A DNA stretch of 64,000 nt from Mycolicibacterium sp. HK-90 (GCF_030486405.1 NZ_CP129613.1:5828001-5892000); one strand, 5' to 3'. Counted from the first letter of the stretch, positions 37,501-48,407 are shown. Notes: a model not told the origin generated them from the letters alone. Translations and numbers: made by a program.

Positions 37501-38500
37501 CACCATGGTGGCCTCCTACGAACTGGGCGGCGGCTGGATCCACGTCGCGAAGGCCACCATCGGCAAGCGCGCCTTCCTCGGCAACTCGGGCATCACCCAG
37601 CCCGGCCGCAAGGTACCCAACGACGGTCTGGTGGCGGTACTGTCCGCCACCCCGCACAAGGCCAAGGCCGGCTCCTCCTGGTTGGGTAGCCCGCCAGTTC
37701 GGTTGCGCCGCAACGCCACCGCGGCCGACGCCCTGCGCACCTTCCATCCGTCGGTCCGGCTCAAGATCATGCGCTCGGCGGTGGAGACCTGCCGGCTGAT
37801 CCCGGTGATCGTCACCTTCGCGATCGGCATCGCGGTGCTCGGCGCGCTGCAGGCCGTCACGATCCGGTTCGGCTTCCTGTGGGCGACGCTGACCGGCGGG
37901 CTGGTGCTGCTGGTCGCCGGTGCCGTCGCCGGGACCATCGCGGTGCTCGCGAAGTGGTTGGTGGTCGGCCGGATTCGCGCTGTCGAACATCCCCTGTGGT
38001 CATCGTTCGTGTGGCGCAACGAGGTGTCGGACACCTTCGTCGAAACCGTCGCCGCACCCTGGTTCGCCCGGGCCGCCAGCGGTACCCCGGTGATGAACCT
38101 CTGGCTGCGCGGGCTGGGCGCGTCGATCGGCCGCGGGGTGTGGTGCGAAACCTACTGGCTGCCGGAGGCCGATCTGGTGACCCTCGACGCCGCCACCACC
38201 GTCAACCGCGGCTGTGTCGTACAGACCCACCTGTTCCACGACCGGATCATGCGACTGGACAGCGTTGTGCTCGAAGAGGGTTCGACGCTGGGACCGCACT
38301 GCGTGGCACTGCCCGCGGCCCGCCTCGGCGCCGGTGCCACCGTCGGCCCGGGCTCACTGGTGATGCGCGGCGACGAGGTCCCGCCGTCGACGCGCTGGCA
38401 GGGCAACCCGATCGCACCGTGGAACATGTTCGGCAAGAAGCGTGCGGCCGACAAAGCCGCCGAAAAATCCGCCAAGAGGACAGAAGACCCCGCCGCGTGA
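34568..38500 (+). CDS. Pls/PosA-type membrane NRPS (A-PCP-three LbH domains)
   Basis: 1310 residues from GTG 34568. Order: adenylation domain (about 30-490; A3 TSGSTGTPKG, A5 NTYGPTE, A7 YRSGDLVR, A8 GRADDQVKVGGRRIELGE, A10 RTSGKVDRNALP); carrier protein (about 505-580; GGGSLSA with the phosphopantetheine serine); then paired membrane helices separating three left-handed beta-helix (hexapeptide-repeat) domains, around 700-800, 960-1030 and 1180-1285. There is no canonical condensation or thioesterase domain. This is the layout of epsilon-poly-lysine synthetase and relatives, where the C-terminal tandem domains catalyse peptide-bond formation at the membrane. Amino-acid substrate not deduced. 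First of five coupled genes. Confidence 0.88.
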   Translation: MTAPASEHEIPPQYVRSPQAPEPRTLVDILHDTARRFPDAPALDDGTVQLTYSELTADVADSVAWLAARGIGRGDKVGIRMPSGSYALYVAILSVLACGAAYVPVDADDPDERAELVFGEANVVGVITEQGLVRGPGSSRGWRAAAPLGRDDAWIIFTSGSTGTPKGVAVTHRSAAAFVDAEAQMFLQDNPIGPGDRVLAGLSVAFDASCEEMWLAWRHGACLVPAPRSLVRSGMDLGPWLVSRDITVVSTVPTLAALWPAEALEAVRLLIFGGEACPPELAARLAVDGREVWNTYGPTEATVVACAAPLDGQGPVSIGLPLAGWDLAVVNAEGLPVPIGEVGELVIGGVGLARYLDPEKDAEKYAAMPTLGWSRAYRSGDLVRLEADGLYFQGRADDQVKVGGRRIELGEVDNALVHLPGVSGGAAAVRKTASGTPLLVGYIASTDPEFDLAAARAALSESLPAALVPRLVLLDELPTRTSGKVDRNALPWPPPGDAEPDAPELAGTMGWLAGLWRDVLGTPVEGPEADFIALGGGSLSAAQLVAALRRRYPLVTVADLYDHPRLGSLAGYLDELKPPPQIQSREVKPTPLLTQAAQVALSLPLATLTGMQWVVWLALLNNVAAELGLVSWAHPLSWWWVLAGFLLFVTPLGRMGIAVLFARMLLGGLQPGTYRRGGAVHLRVWIAERLADASGAENLAGAPWMVYYARALGNSVGKGVDMHSAPPVTGMLKIGHRASVEPEVDLTGHWIDGDQFHVGPVSIGNDATIGARTTLLPGATIGKNADVAPGSAVIGKVKNGQFWKGSPAVKSGKARHPWPDHRPGRAPLWVAVYGVSSLLLAGLPLLALAAGLAVIVWGVHDTTSPADALLPALAWTPAAAVVALLAYAALTVIGVRILSIRLSEGYHPVRSRVGWQLWTTERLMDAARNYLFPIYASLLTPWWLRLLGAKVGKDTEISTALFTPKFTEVQDGAFLADDTMVASYELGGGWIHVAKATIGKRAFLGNSGITQPGRKVPNDGLVAVLSATPHKAKAGSSWLGSPPVRLRRNATAADALRTFHPSVRLKIMRSAVETCRLIPVIVTFAIGIAVLGALQAVTIRFGFLWATLTGGLVLLVAGAVAGTIAVLAKWLVVGRIRAVEHPLWSSFVWRNEVSDTFVETVAAPWFARAASGTPVMNLWLRGLGASIGRGVWCETYWLPEADLVTLDAATTVNRGCVVQTHLFHDRIMRLDSVVLEEGSTLGPHCVALPAARLGAGATVGPGSLVMRGDEVPPSTRWQGNPIAPWNMFGKKRAADKAAEKSAKRTEDPAA

Positions 38501-39834
38501 CCCGATCGAAGAAAGCTGCCAAGAAGTTGGTCCCACCGCCGGTCATCGATCCGTACCTGCCGCGCAACGGCAACTTCGGATACCGAGTGTCGCGGTACGA
38601 ACTCGAGCTCGAATACAAGGTGGCGATCAACCGGCTGGCCGGGACCGCCACCATCACCGCGGTGACGCTGGCCGCGCTGCGCACCTTCACCCTCGATCTG
38701 TCCGGCGCCCTGGCCGTGTCCCGGGTTTCGGTGAACGGCCGACGCCCCGCGCAGTACCGATGTTCGGGCAACAAGTTGTCGATCACGCTGCCGTCGGCCT
38801 TGCCGGCCGGGGCCGCGATGACTGTCGTCGTCCGCTACAACGGAACCCCGCGCCCCATCGAATCCTTCTGGGGTGAGGTCGGTTTCGAGGAACTGTCCAA
38901 CGGCGCCCTGGTGGCCGGCCAGCCCAACGGGGCGGCGTCCTGGTTCCCGTGCGACGACCACCCGAGCTCCAAGGCCAGCTACCGGATCCAGATCAGCACC
39001 GACAGCCCGTATTACGCGCTGGCCAATGGCGAGCTGATCTCCCGCAAGGCCCGCGCCGGGCACACCGTGTGGACCTACGAGCAGGCCGAACCGACGTCCA
39101 GTTACCTGATCACCCTGCAGATCGGCCAGTACGAGAGCCAGCGGTTGACCAAGACGCCGGTACCGATGCATGCGGTCTTGCCCGCCCGGTTGCGGCGCAA
39201 TTTCGAGCACGACTTCGCAGATCAGCCGCAGATGATGAAGTTGTTCATCAAGCTGTTCGGCCCGTATCCCCTGGCCAGCGGGTACACCGTGGTGGTGACC
39301 GACGACGAACTCGAGATCCCGCTGGAGGCCCAGGGCATCTCGATCTTCGGGGCCAACCACTGCGACGGGCACCGAGGCGCCGAACGGTTGATCGCGCACG
39401 AACTGGCCCACCAGTGGTTCGGCAATTCGGTGACCGCACGACGCTGGCGCGACATCTGGCTGCACGAGGGCTTCGCCTGCTACGCGGAGTGGCTGTGGTC
39501 CGAGCACAGCGGCGGCCGCACCGCCGCCGAGTGGGCCGAGCACTACCACGAGAAGTTGCAGGGCCTGCCCCAGGATCTGCTGCTGTCCGATCCGGGCCCC
39601 GAGGACATGTTCGACGACCGTGTGTACAAGCGCGGCGCACTGACGCTGCACGCCCTGCGCACCCGGATCGGCGACCACAGTTTCTTTGCGCTGCTGAGGG
39701 ATTGGACGGCCCGCTACCGGCACAGCACGGCGTTCACCGGCGATTTCACCGGGCTGGCCGCCGGCTATACCGACGTGCCGCTGCAGCCGCTGTGGCAGGC
39801 CTGGCTGTATTCGAAAGAGTTGCCGGACCTGTGA
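38497..39834 (+). CDS. M1-family zinc metallopeptidase
   Basis: 445 residues from GTG 38497, overlapping the NRPS stop (GTGA). Zinc site HELAH (301-305) with the third ligand Glu324 (HEGF), the HEXXH-X18-E spacing of gluzincins, and catalytic support DRVYKRGALTLHALR. The substrate-anchoring GAMEN-type motif is changed to PLEAQG (275-280), keeping a glutamate. It is about half the length of classic aminopeptidase N (no C-terminal ARM domain). It begins with a basic stretch and no signal peptide, so it is probably cytoplasmic. It could trim the peptide made by the NRPS or release it. Confidence 0.9.
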   Translation: MTRSKKAAKKLVPPPVIDPYLPRNGNFGYRVSRYELELEYKVAINRLAGTATITAVTLAALRTFTLDLSGALAVSRVSVNGRRPAQYRCSGNKLSITLPSALPAGAAMTVVVRYNGTPRPIESFWGEVGFEELSNGALVAGQPNGAASWFPCDDHPSSKASYRIQISTDSPYYALANGELISRKARAGHTVWTYEQAEPTSSYLITLQIGQYESQRLTKTPVPMHAVLPARLRRNFEHDFADQPQMMKLFIKLFGPYPLASGYTVVVTDDELEIPLEAQGISIFGANHCDGHRGAERLIAHELAHQWFGNSVTARRWRDIWLHEGFACYAEWLWSEHSGGRTAAEWAEHYHEKLQGLPQDLLLSDPGPEDMFDDRVYKRGALTLHALRTRIGDHSFFALLRDWTARYRHSTAFTGDFTGLAAGYTDVPLQPLWQAWLYSKELPDL

Positions 39835-41081
39835 CCGATGCGGGCTCCGCCCCGGCAACCGGCCCGATAACCCGCAGCAGCGTCGCTCGCGTCGGGCTGG
39901 CGACGGCGCTGAGCGCATTGTGCGGCTACGCCGTGCTGTATCTGGCCGCCCGCGATCTGGAGCCGGCCGGTTTCTCCGTGTTCAGCGTGTTCTGGGGCGC
40001 CTTCGGCCTGGTGACCGGGGCCGCCAACGGCCTGTTGCAGGAGGCCACCCGGGAGGTGCGCTCGTCACGCCACCGCGATCTGAGCACCGGGCCGAGCACC
40101 CATCCGATGCGGATCGCGGGCCTGGTCGGCATCGTCGCGGCGGTGGTGATCGCCGTCAGCTCGCCGCTGTGGAGCTCGCATGTGTTCGCCGAGTCGCGGG
40201 CCCTGAGCGTGGTGCTGCTCAGTGTCGGCCTGGCCGGATTCTGCCTGCACGCGACGCTGCTCGGCATGCTCGCCGGGGTGAACCGCTGGACCGAGTACGG
40301 GGCCCTGATGGTCACCGACGCCGGCATCCGGGTGGCCGTCGCGGCGGCGACGTTCGTGCTCGGATGGGGGCTGGCCGGATTCCTGTGGGCCACCGTGGCC
40401 GGAGCCGTCGCCTGGCTGATCATGCTGATCGCCGCGCCGGCAGCCCGGATGGCCGCCGGGCTGCTCACCGCGGGCAGCCCCGCGACGTTCCTGCGCGGGG
40501 CCGCGCATTCGATCGCCGCGGCCGGCGCCAGCGCGATCCTGGTGATGGGGTTCCCGGTGCTGCTCAAGGCCACCTCGGGTGACCTGGGTGCGGCCGGCGG
40601 CGTGGTGATCCTGGCCGTGACGCTGACCCGCGCCCCGCTGCTGGTTCCGCTCACCGCGATGCAGGGCAACCTGATCGCGCACTTCGTCGACCAGCGCGAC
40701 AAGCGGCTGAGGGCGCTGCTGGCCCCGGCGGCGGCGGTGGCCGGCCTGGGCGCCGTGGGCGTGGTCGCGGCCGGCCTGCTCGGCCCCTGGTTGCTGCGGG
40801 TCGGGTTCGGCGACGAGTACCGGGCCGGCGGGCCCCTGCTGGCCTGGTTGACCGCGGCCGCGGTGGCCATCGCGATGCTCACCCTGACCGGCGCGGCGAC
40901 CGTCGCGGCCGCCCTGCACCGGGCCTATGCGTCGGGCTGGATCATCGCCACGGTCGCGGCGGTGGCGCTGCTACTGCTGCCGGTCGGATTGGAGGCGCGC
41001 ACGGTCATCGCGCTGCTGTGCGGACCGCTGGTGGGCATCGCCGTTCACCTGGGCGCGCTGGCACGTGCAGCCCGGAAATGA
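39831..41081 (+). CDS. Polytopic membrane protein of the Rv3630 type (MOP/flippase-like)
   Basis: 416 residues from GTG 39831, overlapping the peptidase stop (GTGA). About 11-12 hydrophobic helices, among them ATALSALCGYAVLYLAA, IAGLVGIVAAVVIAVSS and IIATVAAVALLLLPVGLEA. Overall layout resembles Wzx/MOP-type polysaccharide flippases, with a cytoplasmic N-terminus. In M. tuberculosis Rv3630 precedes ppgS in the same order. It could flip a polyprenyl-linked sugar, such as the PpgS product, across the membrane. Function inferred. Confidence 0.75.
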   Translation: MTDAGSAPATGPITRSSVARVGLATALSALCGYAVLYLAARDLEPAGFSVFSVFWGAFGLVTGAANGLLQEATREVRSSRHRDLSTGPSTHPMRIAGLVGIVAAVVIAVSSPLWSSHVFAESRALSVVLLSVGLAGFCLHATLLGMLAGVNRWTEYGALMVTDAGIRVAVAAATFVLGWGLAGFLWATVAGAVAWLIMLIAAPAARMAAGLLTAGSPATFLRGAAHSIAAAGASAILVMGFPVLLKATSGDLGAAGGVVILAVTLTRAPLLVPLTAMQGNLIAHFVDQRDKRLRALLAPAAAVAGLGAVGVVAAGLLGPWLLRVGFGDEYRAGGPLLAWLTAAAVAIAMLTLTGAATVAAALHRAYASGWIIATVAAVALLLLPVGLEARTVIALLCGPLVGIAVHLGALARAARK

Positions 41082-41105
41082 CCGTGTAGGTTAGGCCCCA
41101 TCGAC

Positions 41106-41804
41106 ATGCGCTTTCACGACGTTTGGATCATCATCCCCGCCTTCAACGAGGCGAGCATCATCGGCGACGTCATCTCCGACGTGCGCTCGGTTTTCCCGTA
41201 CGTGGTGTGTGTGGACGACGGCAGCCGCGATGAGACCAGCGACCGGGCGCTGAGCGCGGGCGCGCACGTGGTGCGTCACCCGGTCAACCTCGGCCAGGGG
41301 GCCGCGATCCAGACCGGCGTGGAGTACGCCAGGAGCCGGCCGGGGGCGAAGGTGTTCGCGACGTTCGACGCCGACGGTCAGCATCAGGTCAAGGACGTGA
41401 TGCGGATGATCGACCGGCTGGACACCGACGGTGCCGATCTCGTGGTGGGCACCCGGTTCGCCAACCCCGACGCGCATGCGGTGACGCACACGCCCCCGCT
41501 CAAGCGGATCATCTTGCGGGCCGCGGCCTTCCTCAGCCCGCAGAGTCGCGCCCTCGGCCTGACCGACGCCCACAACGGACTGCGGGTGTTCAACAAGCGG
41601 GTCGCCGACGAACTCGACCTCACCATGAACGGCATGAGCCACGCCGGTGAGTTCATCTCACTGGCATACGAAAACCATTGGCGCGTGGTCGAGGAGCCCG
41701 TCGAGATCCTCTACACCGACTACTCGAAGTCGAAGGGTCAGCCGCTGCTCAACGGGGTGAACATCGTTTTCGACGGGTTGTTGCGCAGGAGGCTGTCCCG
41801 ATGA
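41106..41804 (+). CDS. ppgS: Polyprenyl-phospho-N-acetylgalactosaminyl synthase
   Basis: 232 residues from ATG 41106. GT-A family 2: IIIPAFNEA at residues 8-16, nucleotide aspartates in CVDDGSRD, and the DXD motif DAD at 88-90 (ATFDADGQHQ). Matches M. tuberculosis Rv3631, known to make polyprenyl-phospho-GalNAc, the donor for galactosamine decoration of arabinogalactan. Gene order before the Rv3632-type protein supports this. Acts on the inner face of the membrane. Confidence 0.9.
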   Translation: MRFHDVWIIIPAFNEASIIGDVISDVRSVFPYVVCVDDGSRDETSDRALSAGAHVVRHPVNLGQGAAIQTGVEYARSRPGAKVFATFDADGQHQVKDVMRMIDRLDTDGADLVVGTRFANPDAHAVTHTPPLKRIILRAAAFLSPQSRALGLTDAHNGLRVFNKRVADELDLTMNGMSHAGEFISLAYENHWRVVEEPVEILYTDYSKSKGQPLLNGVNIVFDGLLRRRLSR

Positions 41805-42148
41805 ACTGGATCCAGGCCCTGCTGATCATCTCGGTGCTGGTGTTGTTGGCCTACCTGCTGGGGTCGCGGCGCAGCGCACGGTCGAAGGCGTGGGTGAAGG
41901 TCGGTTTCGTGCTGTTCGTGGCGGCAGGCATCTATGCGATCCTGCGGCCCGACGACACCACCGTGGTGGCCAATTGGCTTGGCGTGGACCGCGGTACGGA
42001 CCTGATGGAGTACGTGCTCATCATCGCGTTCGTGTTCGTCACGCTCTCGACGTACCTGCGCCTCAAGGACATCGAACTGCGCTATGCCCGGCTGGCCCGG
42101 GCCGTCGCGCTGCAGAACGTGCGCGTGCCGGAAGACACTAACGGCTGA
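41801..42148 (+). CDS. DUF2304 membrane protein, PpgS partner (Rv3632 type)
   Basis: 115 residues; ATG overlaps the ppgS stop (ATGA). Two to three helices: IQALLIISVLVLLAYLLGS, VGFVLFVAAGIYAILRP and LMEYVLIIAFVFVTLSTYL, followed by a basic coiled stretch RLKDIELRYARLARAVAL. DUF2304 proteins accompany polyprenyl-phosphate glycosyltransferases; Rv3632 is reported to enhance PpgS. Last gene of the operon; convergent with the TetR gene, overlapping by 11 nt. Confidence 0.9.
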   Translation: MNWIQALLIISVLVLLAYLLGSRRSARSKAWVKVGFVLFVAAGIYAILRPDDTTVVANWLGVDRGTDLMEYVLIIAFVFVTLSTYLRLKDIELRYARLARAVALQNVRVPEDTNG

Positions 42149-42719
42149 GCAACTCCGCCAACATCGCGATCCGGGCCTCCTCGAGTTCCGGCAGCGGCAG
42201 CACGCGGCGCACCATGGATGCGCCGTCGAACGTGTTGATCACGATGGTCAGCAGTACGGCGAAGATGTCCTCGGGGATCTGATCGACGCCGGGCGTGCTC
42301 TTGGCGGTCTCGTAGATGTTGTCGACGTACTCGCCGAGCACCGTTTGCAGTGGGCCGCGCAGCTTTTCGTCGGTGCGGGCGGCCATCATCAGCTCGTGCC
42401 ACACCGTGTTGGTATCGCTGCCCGCGATGTCCCGCAGGATCGTCAGCACCGCCGGTAGCGCCGGCTGGTCCGCCGGGATCTCCGCGACGAGCTTGCTGCC
42501 CAGCTCCAATTGACGGCGCGCCACCTCTTGCGCCGTGGCCGCCATGAAGTCGCTCATGGTCGGGAAGTGCCGGAACAGCGCGCCGTCGGAAACCTTGGCC
42601 CGCTTGGCGATCACCGCCGCCGAGGCCTTGGCATAGCCGACCTCGATGATGGTGTCGATCGCGGCGTCGAGTAGCCGTGCGACGGTTTCCTCGCGGCGCT
42701 GCTGTTGGGTTCTGGCCAT
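42138..42719 (-). CDS. TetR-family transcriptional regulator
   Basis: 193 residues from ATG 42719. Recognition helix region KASAAVIAKRAKVSDGALFR is a clear TetR helix-turn-helix, followed by an all-helical ligand domain. It lies 1 nt downstream of the amidohydrolase stop, so the two are co-transcribed from the promoter above 44502, which carries the palindrome at 44524-44535. Probably an autorepressor; ligand unknown. Confidence 0.92.
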   Translation of the reverse strand: MARTQQQRREETVARLLDAAIDTIIEVGYAKASAAVIAKRAKVSDGALFRHFPTMSDFMAATAQEVARRQLELGSKLVAEIPADQPALPAVLTILRDIAGSDTNTVWHELMMAARTDEKLRGPLQTVLGEYVDNIYETAKSTPGVDQIPEDIFAVLLTIVINTFDGASMVRRVLPLPELEEARIAMLAELLSR

Positions 42720-42720
42720 C

Positions 42721-44502
42721 TCAGACCGGCGTATGGTCCAGCTTTTCAGCACCGGCCCGCAGGTAGCGTCCTGACTTCACCGACTCACCGTAGCCGTCGC
42801 GGAACTGGCCGTTGCGGAACACCACGGCACCGTTGACCGCCGTCGCGAGCACAGCCTCATCGCTGCGGTTCACCATGCGGCTCAGCCCGCCGTAGAACGG
42901 GACCGATTCCTCGTGATAGGCCTCGACCGTGTCGTTCAGGCCGGCCGGGTCGATCACCACGAAATCGGCCCGGTCGCCTTCGCGCAACGTGCCGGCCGAG
43001 ACGCCGAACCAATCGGCCACCTCGGCGGTCAGGCGGTGTACGGCATGTTCGGTGGTCATGAACGGCCGGCCGGCCAACTGGGCATCACGCACGCGCTTGA
43101 GCAGCTTCACCGGGTAGTTGTAGAACGCCATGTTGCGCAGGTGCGCACCGGCATCCGAGAAACCCATGTGCACCGACGGTTCCTTGGCCAGCTTGTCGAG
43201 GAACCTCGGCCGGTCGTTGGCCACGATGGTGGTCCATCGCACGTTTCTTTCGCCGTTGTCGACCAGCACATCGAGGAAGGCATCGAGCGGGTGGATGCCA
43301 CGCTCGTCGGCGATCTGACCGAAGCTCTTGCCGATCAGCGTCTTGTCGGGGCATTCCACGATGGTGGCGTCGTGGAAGTCGCGGTGCCACAAGGTCGGTC
43401 CGAGCACGCGACGGTCGAACGACTTGCGGAATCGGCGGCGGTACTCGGGATCGGCGAGCAGCTTGTTGCGCTCGAACTGATCCTTGAGATGCAGCGCGGC
43501 CGTTCCCGCGCCGAACTCCTCGAAGACCGGCAGATCGATTCCGTCCGAATACAATTCGAACGGCACGGGCAGGTGCTGGAAACGCACCTTGGCGCCGAGG
43601 ACACGGTTGAGCAGCCGCACACCCGGCCCCAGCACCCGCACCGCACCGGGCGAGGACTTGGCGTCGGCCGAGACCAGCAGGCTCATCCGCACATCCCGGC
43701 GGCGGCCGAACAAACCGCTGCTCTCCAGGAAGAAGTTCAGTGCCTCATGAACTTTGGCCACGTTCGGCGCGCTCTGCAGCATCCGTCCACGCTTGCGCAG
43801 GACCTTGATCAGCCGCCGGCGCTCACGCCACGTCGCGAAGGTCGACGGCAACGCGCGGGACCGGAACCGGTCCCCGTCGAGCTTGTCGATCGCCGCGTCC
43901 ATACCGGACAGGCCGAGCATTCCCGCGTCGAGCGCCTCGTCAAGTTTGGCCGCCATGGTCTCCAGCTCGGCGTCGGTCGGGGTGACACCGCGCGTGGTCG
44001 CCCGGTCCAACCCCAGCACCGAGGCGCGCAGGTCCGAATGCCCCAGCAGCGACGCGATATTCGGACCCAGCGGCAACTCGTCGATGGCCTTCACGTACTC
44101 GGCCGGGCCCGACCAGGTCTTGTGCTGCTCCAGGGCGCCGACCACGAACTGGCGCGGGACGGCCTCGACGCGGCTGAAGAGGTCGGCAGCGTCCTCGGTG
44201 TCGGAGTAGACCGTCGACAGCGAACACATGCCGAGCAGCACGGTGGTCACGCCGTGCCGCACCGACTCCCGCAGGCCCGGATCGAGCAGGACCTCGGCGT
44301 CGTAGTGGGTGTGCACGTCGACGAAACCGGGCAGCACCCACTTGCCGCCGGCGTCGATGACATCCGGACAGCCGGTCTCGTCGAGCGGCGTGGCCGACAC
44401 CGTGGCCACCACCCCGTCGCGAATACCCAGCGTGCGAACCCGCGGGTGGGCGCCGGTGCCGTCGAACCACAGGCCGTTGCGAACGATGACGTCGTAGGAC
44501 AT
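42721..44502 (-). CDS. Amidohydrolase family protein (D-aminoacylase-like)
   Basis: 593 residues from ATG 44502. Metal site HTH (His64, His66) in VDVHTHYDAE; Cys93 (GMCSLS) matches the cysteine found in N-acyl-D-amino-acid deacylases; the catalytic aspartate is in MGFSDAGAHLRN. The C-terminus (FVVIDPAGLNDTVEAYHEES) is also typical of the group. Mycobacterial members of this size are poorly characterised and may hydrolyse N-acyl or cyclic amides. Cytoplasmic, zinc-dependent. First gene of the amidohydrolase-TetR pair. Confidence 0.88.
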   Translation of the reverse strand: MSYDVIVRNGLWFDGTGAHPRVRTLGIRDGVVATVSATPLDETGCPDVIDAGGKWVLPGFVDVHTHYDAEVLLDPGLRESVRHGVTTVLLGMCSLSTVYSDTEDAADLFSRVEAVPRQFVVGALEQHKTWSGPAEYVKAIDELPLGPNIASLLGHSDLRASVLGLDRATTRGVTPTDAELETMAAKLDEALDAGMLGLSGMDAAIDKLDGDRFRSRALPSTFATWRERRRLIKVLRKRGRMLQSAPNVAKVHEALNFFLESSGLFGRRRDVRMSLLVSADAKSSPGAVRVLGPGVRLLNRVLGAKVRFQHLPVPFELYSDGIDLPVFEEFGAGTAALHLKDQFERNKLLADPEYRRRFRKSFDRRVLGPTLWHRDFHDATIVECPDKTLIGKSFGQIADERGIHPLDAFLDVLVDNGERNVRWTTIVANDRPRFLDKLAKEPSVHMGFSDAGAHLRNMAFYNYPVKLLKRVRDAQLAGRPFMTTEHAVHRLTAEVADWFGVSAGTLREGDRADFVVIDPAGLNDTVEAYHEESVPFYGGLSRMVNRSDEAVLATAVNGAVVFRNGQFRDGYGESVKSGRYLRAGAEKLDHTPV

Positions 44503-44523
44503 GACGCAACGCTAGAGCAGAAA

Positions 44524-44535
44524 GTGAGTACTCAC
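44524..44535. promoter_or_regulatory. Perfect palindrome, probable TetR operator
   Basis: GTGAGTACTCAC lies 22-33 bp upstream of the amidohydrolase ATG (44502) and just beyond the galE stop. Perfect dyads of the TGAGTACTCA type are common targets of mycobacterial TetR proteins; the TetR encoded at 42138-42719 is the expected binder. Confidence 0.7.
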
Positions 44536-44541
44536 AATCTT

Positions 44542-47291
<2,750 letters not shown>

Positions 47292-47313
47292 GTCGGGGCT
47301 GAGATACTGAAGC

Positions 47314-48282
47314 GTGACTCATAGCGCGCGTTCTCTGAGCGCACTGCGCCGCGACGCTCTCCGGCACATTCACCGGATCGGTATCGTCGTGACCTCTCTG
47401 CTCGCACTGGTCGGCTGCGCCTGGGATGGCCAACCCTCGCTTCCGGTGAGCACAGACGTGGCCACCATCGCCAACCAGCTCACCGGCTCCGACGGCCCGG
47501 CCTTCTTGCGGGATATCACCTCCACGGCATGGGATGACGGCGGCCGTCACGCTGGGGAACTCTTCGCCTGGATTCCGCGCGATGCTCAGTCATCTGATCC
47601 GGTTACGGCGACGCGTGCCGGCGAATCGGCACACGTCATCGCGTCGTTCATCGCCGATCTCGAGGGCGCCGCGGCGGACGTGCCGGCCAATCCCGGCCTC
47701 TGGCAAGCATTCGCCCACAGCATGGCGCCCTACACCGGCGCGATGGTCGGTGACCCGGTCAAGGGTTTCCATCCGTTGGACGGCACGGATTCGCAGATGC
47801 GACGCACCACAGCCGTCTTCGCCGCGATGGCACGACACAACGATGTCAACCGAGTGTTCGCCGACGCCGCCTCTCGGCGCGCGCATTCATACGAGGCCGC
47901 GTTTGCGAAAGCCGCAGTGGCCGAACCCTTGTCGGCCGACCGAGGGACAGCACAACAAATCCTGCTTCAAGCCGCACGCTTGCGAAGTCTGGTCGCTGCG
48001 GGCGCCCACCTGGCGAATCCGGGTTCGGAGGGCTTCACACCCGCACACGCACAAACCGAAGTGGCCTATCAGGTTGCATCGCTGACTGCTCGCTCCGACG
48101 ACCCGCACATCGATGAGAAGTTCTTCCGCAGCGGGCGCCTCCTCTCGCCGGGCCAAATCGCCGACACAGACTGGAGCATCTACGACAGCCAGTTGACCGT
48201 GTACCTGACACCGTGGCCGCGCATCAACCACGCAATCGAGCAGTTCGGCCGCGCCTACGACACCATCACCCGTGGACCGTGA
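47314..48282 (+). CDS. Lipoprotein of unknown function beside a type VII effector
   Basis: 322 residues from GTG 47314. Arg-rich N-terminus, hydrophobic IGIVVTSLLALVGC with lipobox LVGC (Cys35), then a mostly helical, Ala-rich domain (VFAAMARHNDVNRVFADAAS, IDEKFFRSGRLLSPGQIADT). No family recognised with certainty. Base composition is lower in GC than the neighbours, and the gene is flanked by the two copies of a 61-bp repeat, suggesting recent insertion or rearrangement. Neighbouring EspA/EspE-like effectors often have lipoprotein partners. Confidence 0.7.
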   Translation: MTHSARSLSALRRDALRHIHRIGIVVTSLLALVGCAWDGQPSLPVSTDVATIANQLTGSDGPAFLRDITSTAWDDGGRHAGELFAWIPRDAQSSDPVTATRAGESAHVIASFIADLEGAAADVPANPGLWQAFAHSMAPYTGAMVGDPVKGFHPLDGTDSQMRRTTAVFAAMARHNDVNRVFADAASRRAHSYEAAFAKAAVAEPLSADRGTAQQILLQAARLRSLVAAGAHLANPGSEGFTPAHAQTEVAYQVASLTARSDDPHIDEKFFRSGRLLSPGQIADTDWSIYDSQLTVYLTPWPRINHAIEQFGRAYDTITRGP

Positions 48283-48314
48283 CGACAGGTCCTCGGATGA
48301 ACGCAAACGGCCTT

Positions 48315-48376
48315 CCCGGGCCGGTCGGATTCCTGGCACCGAGGTAGGTCAACCACTGAGATACTGAGGGTTGACT
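48315..48376 (+). repeat. Direct repeat, copy 2 (relic of the membrane-gene 3' end)
   Basis: Contains a second copy of the codons for GPVGFLAPR-stop, although no membrane-protein gene precedes it here, followed by CTGAGATACTGA. It lies in the leader of the effector gene at 48408. The duplicated end is the mark of a tandem duplication or repeat-mediated insertion of 1.06 kb. Confidence 0.85.
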
Positions 48377-48407
48377 GTCGTCGGGATCCTGCCGAGGGGG
48401 ACGTTCT

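Noticed and set aside
36503..37990. 495-codon minus-strand frame inside the NRPS gene
   Set aside because: Antisense shadow, His/Gln/Arg-rich, no motif; the NRPS frame has clear domain cores here.
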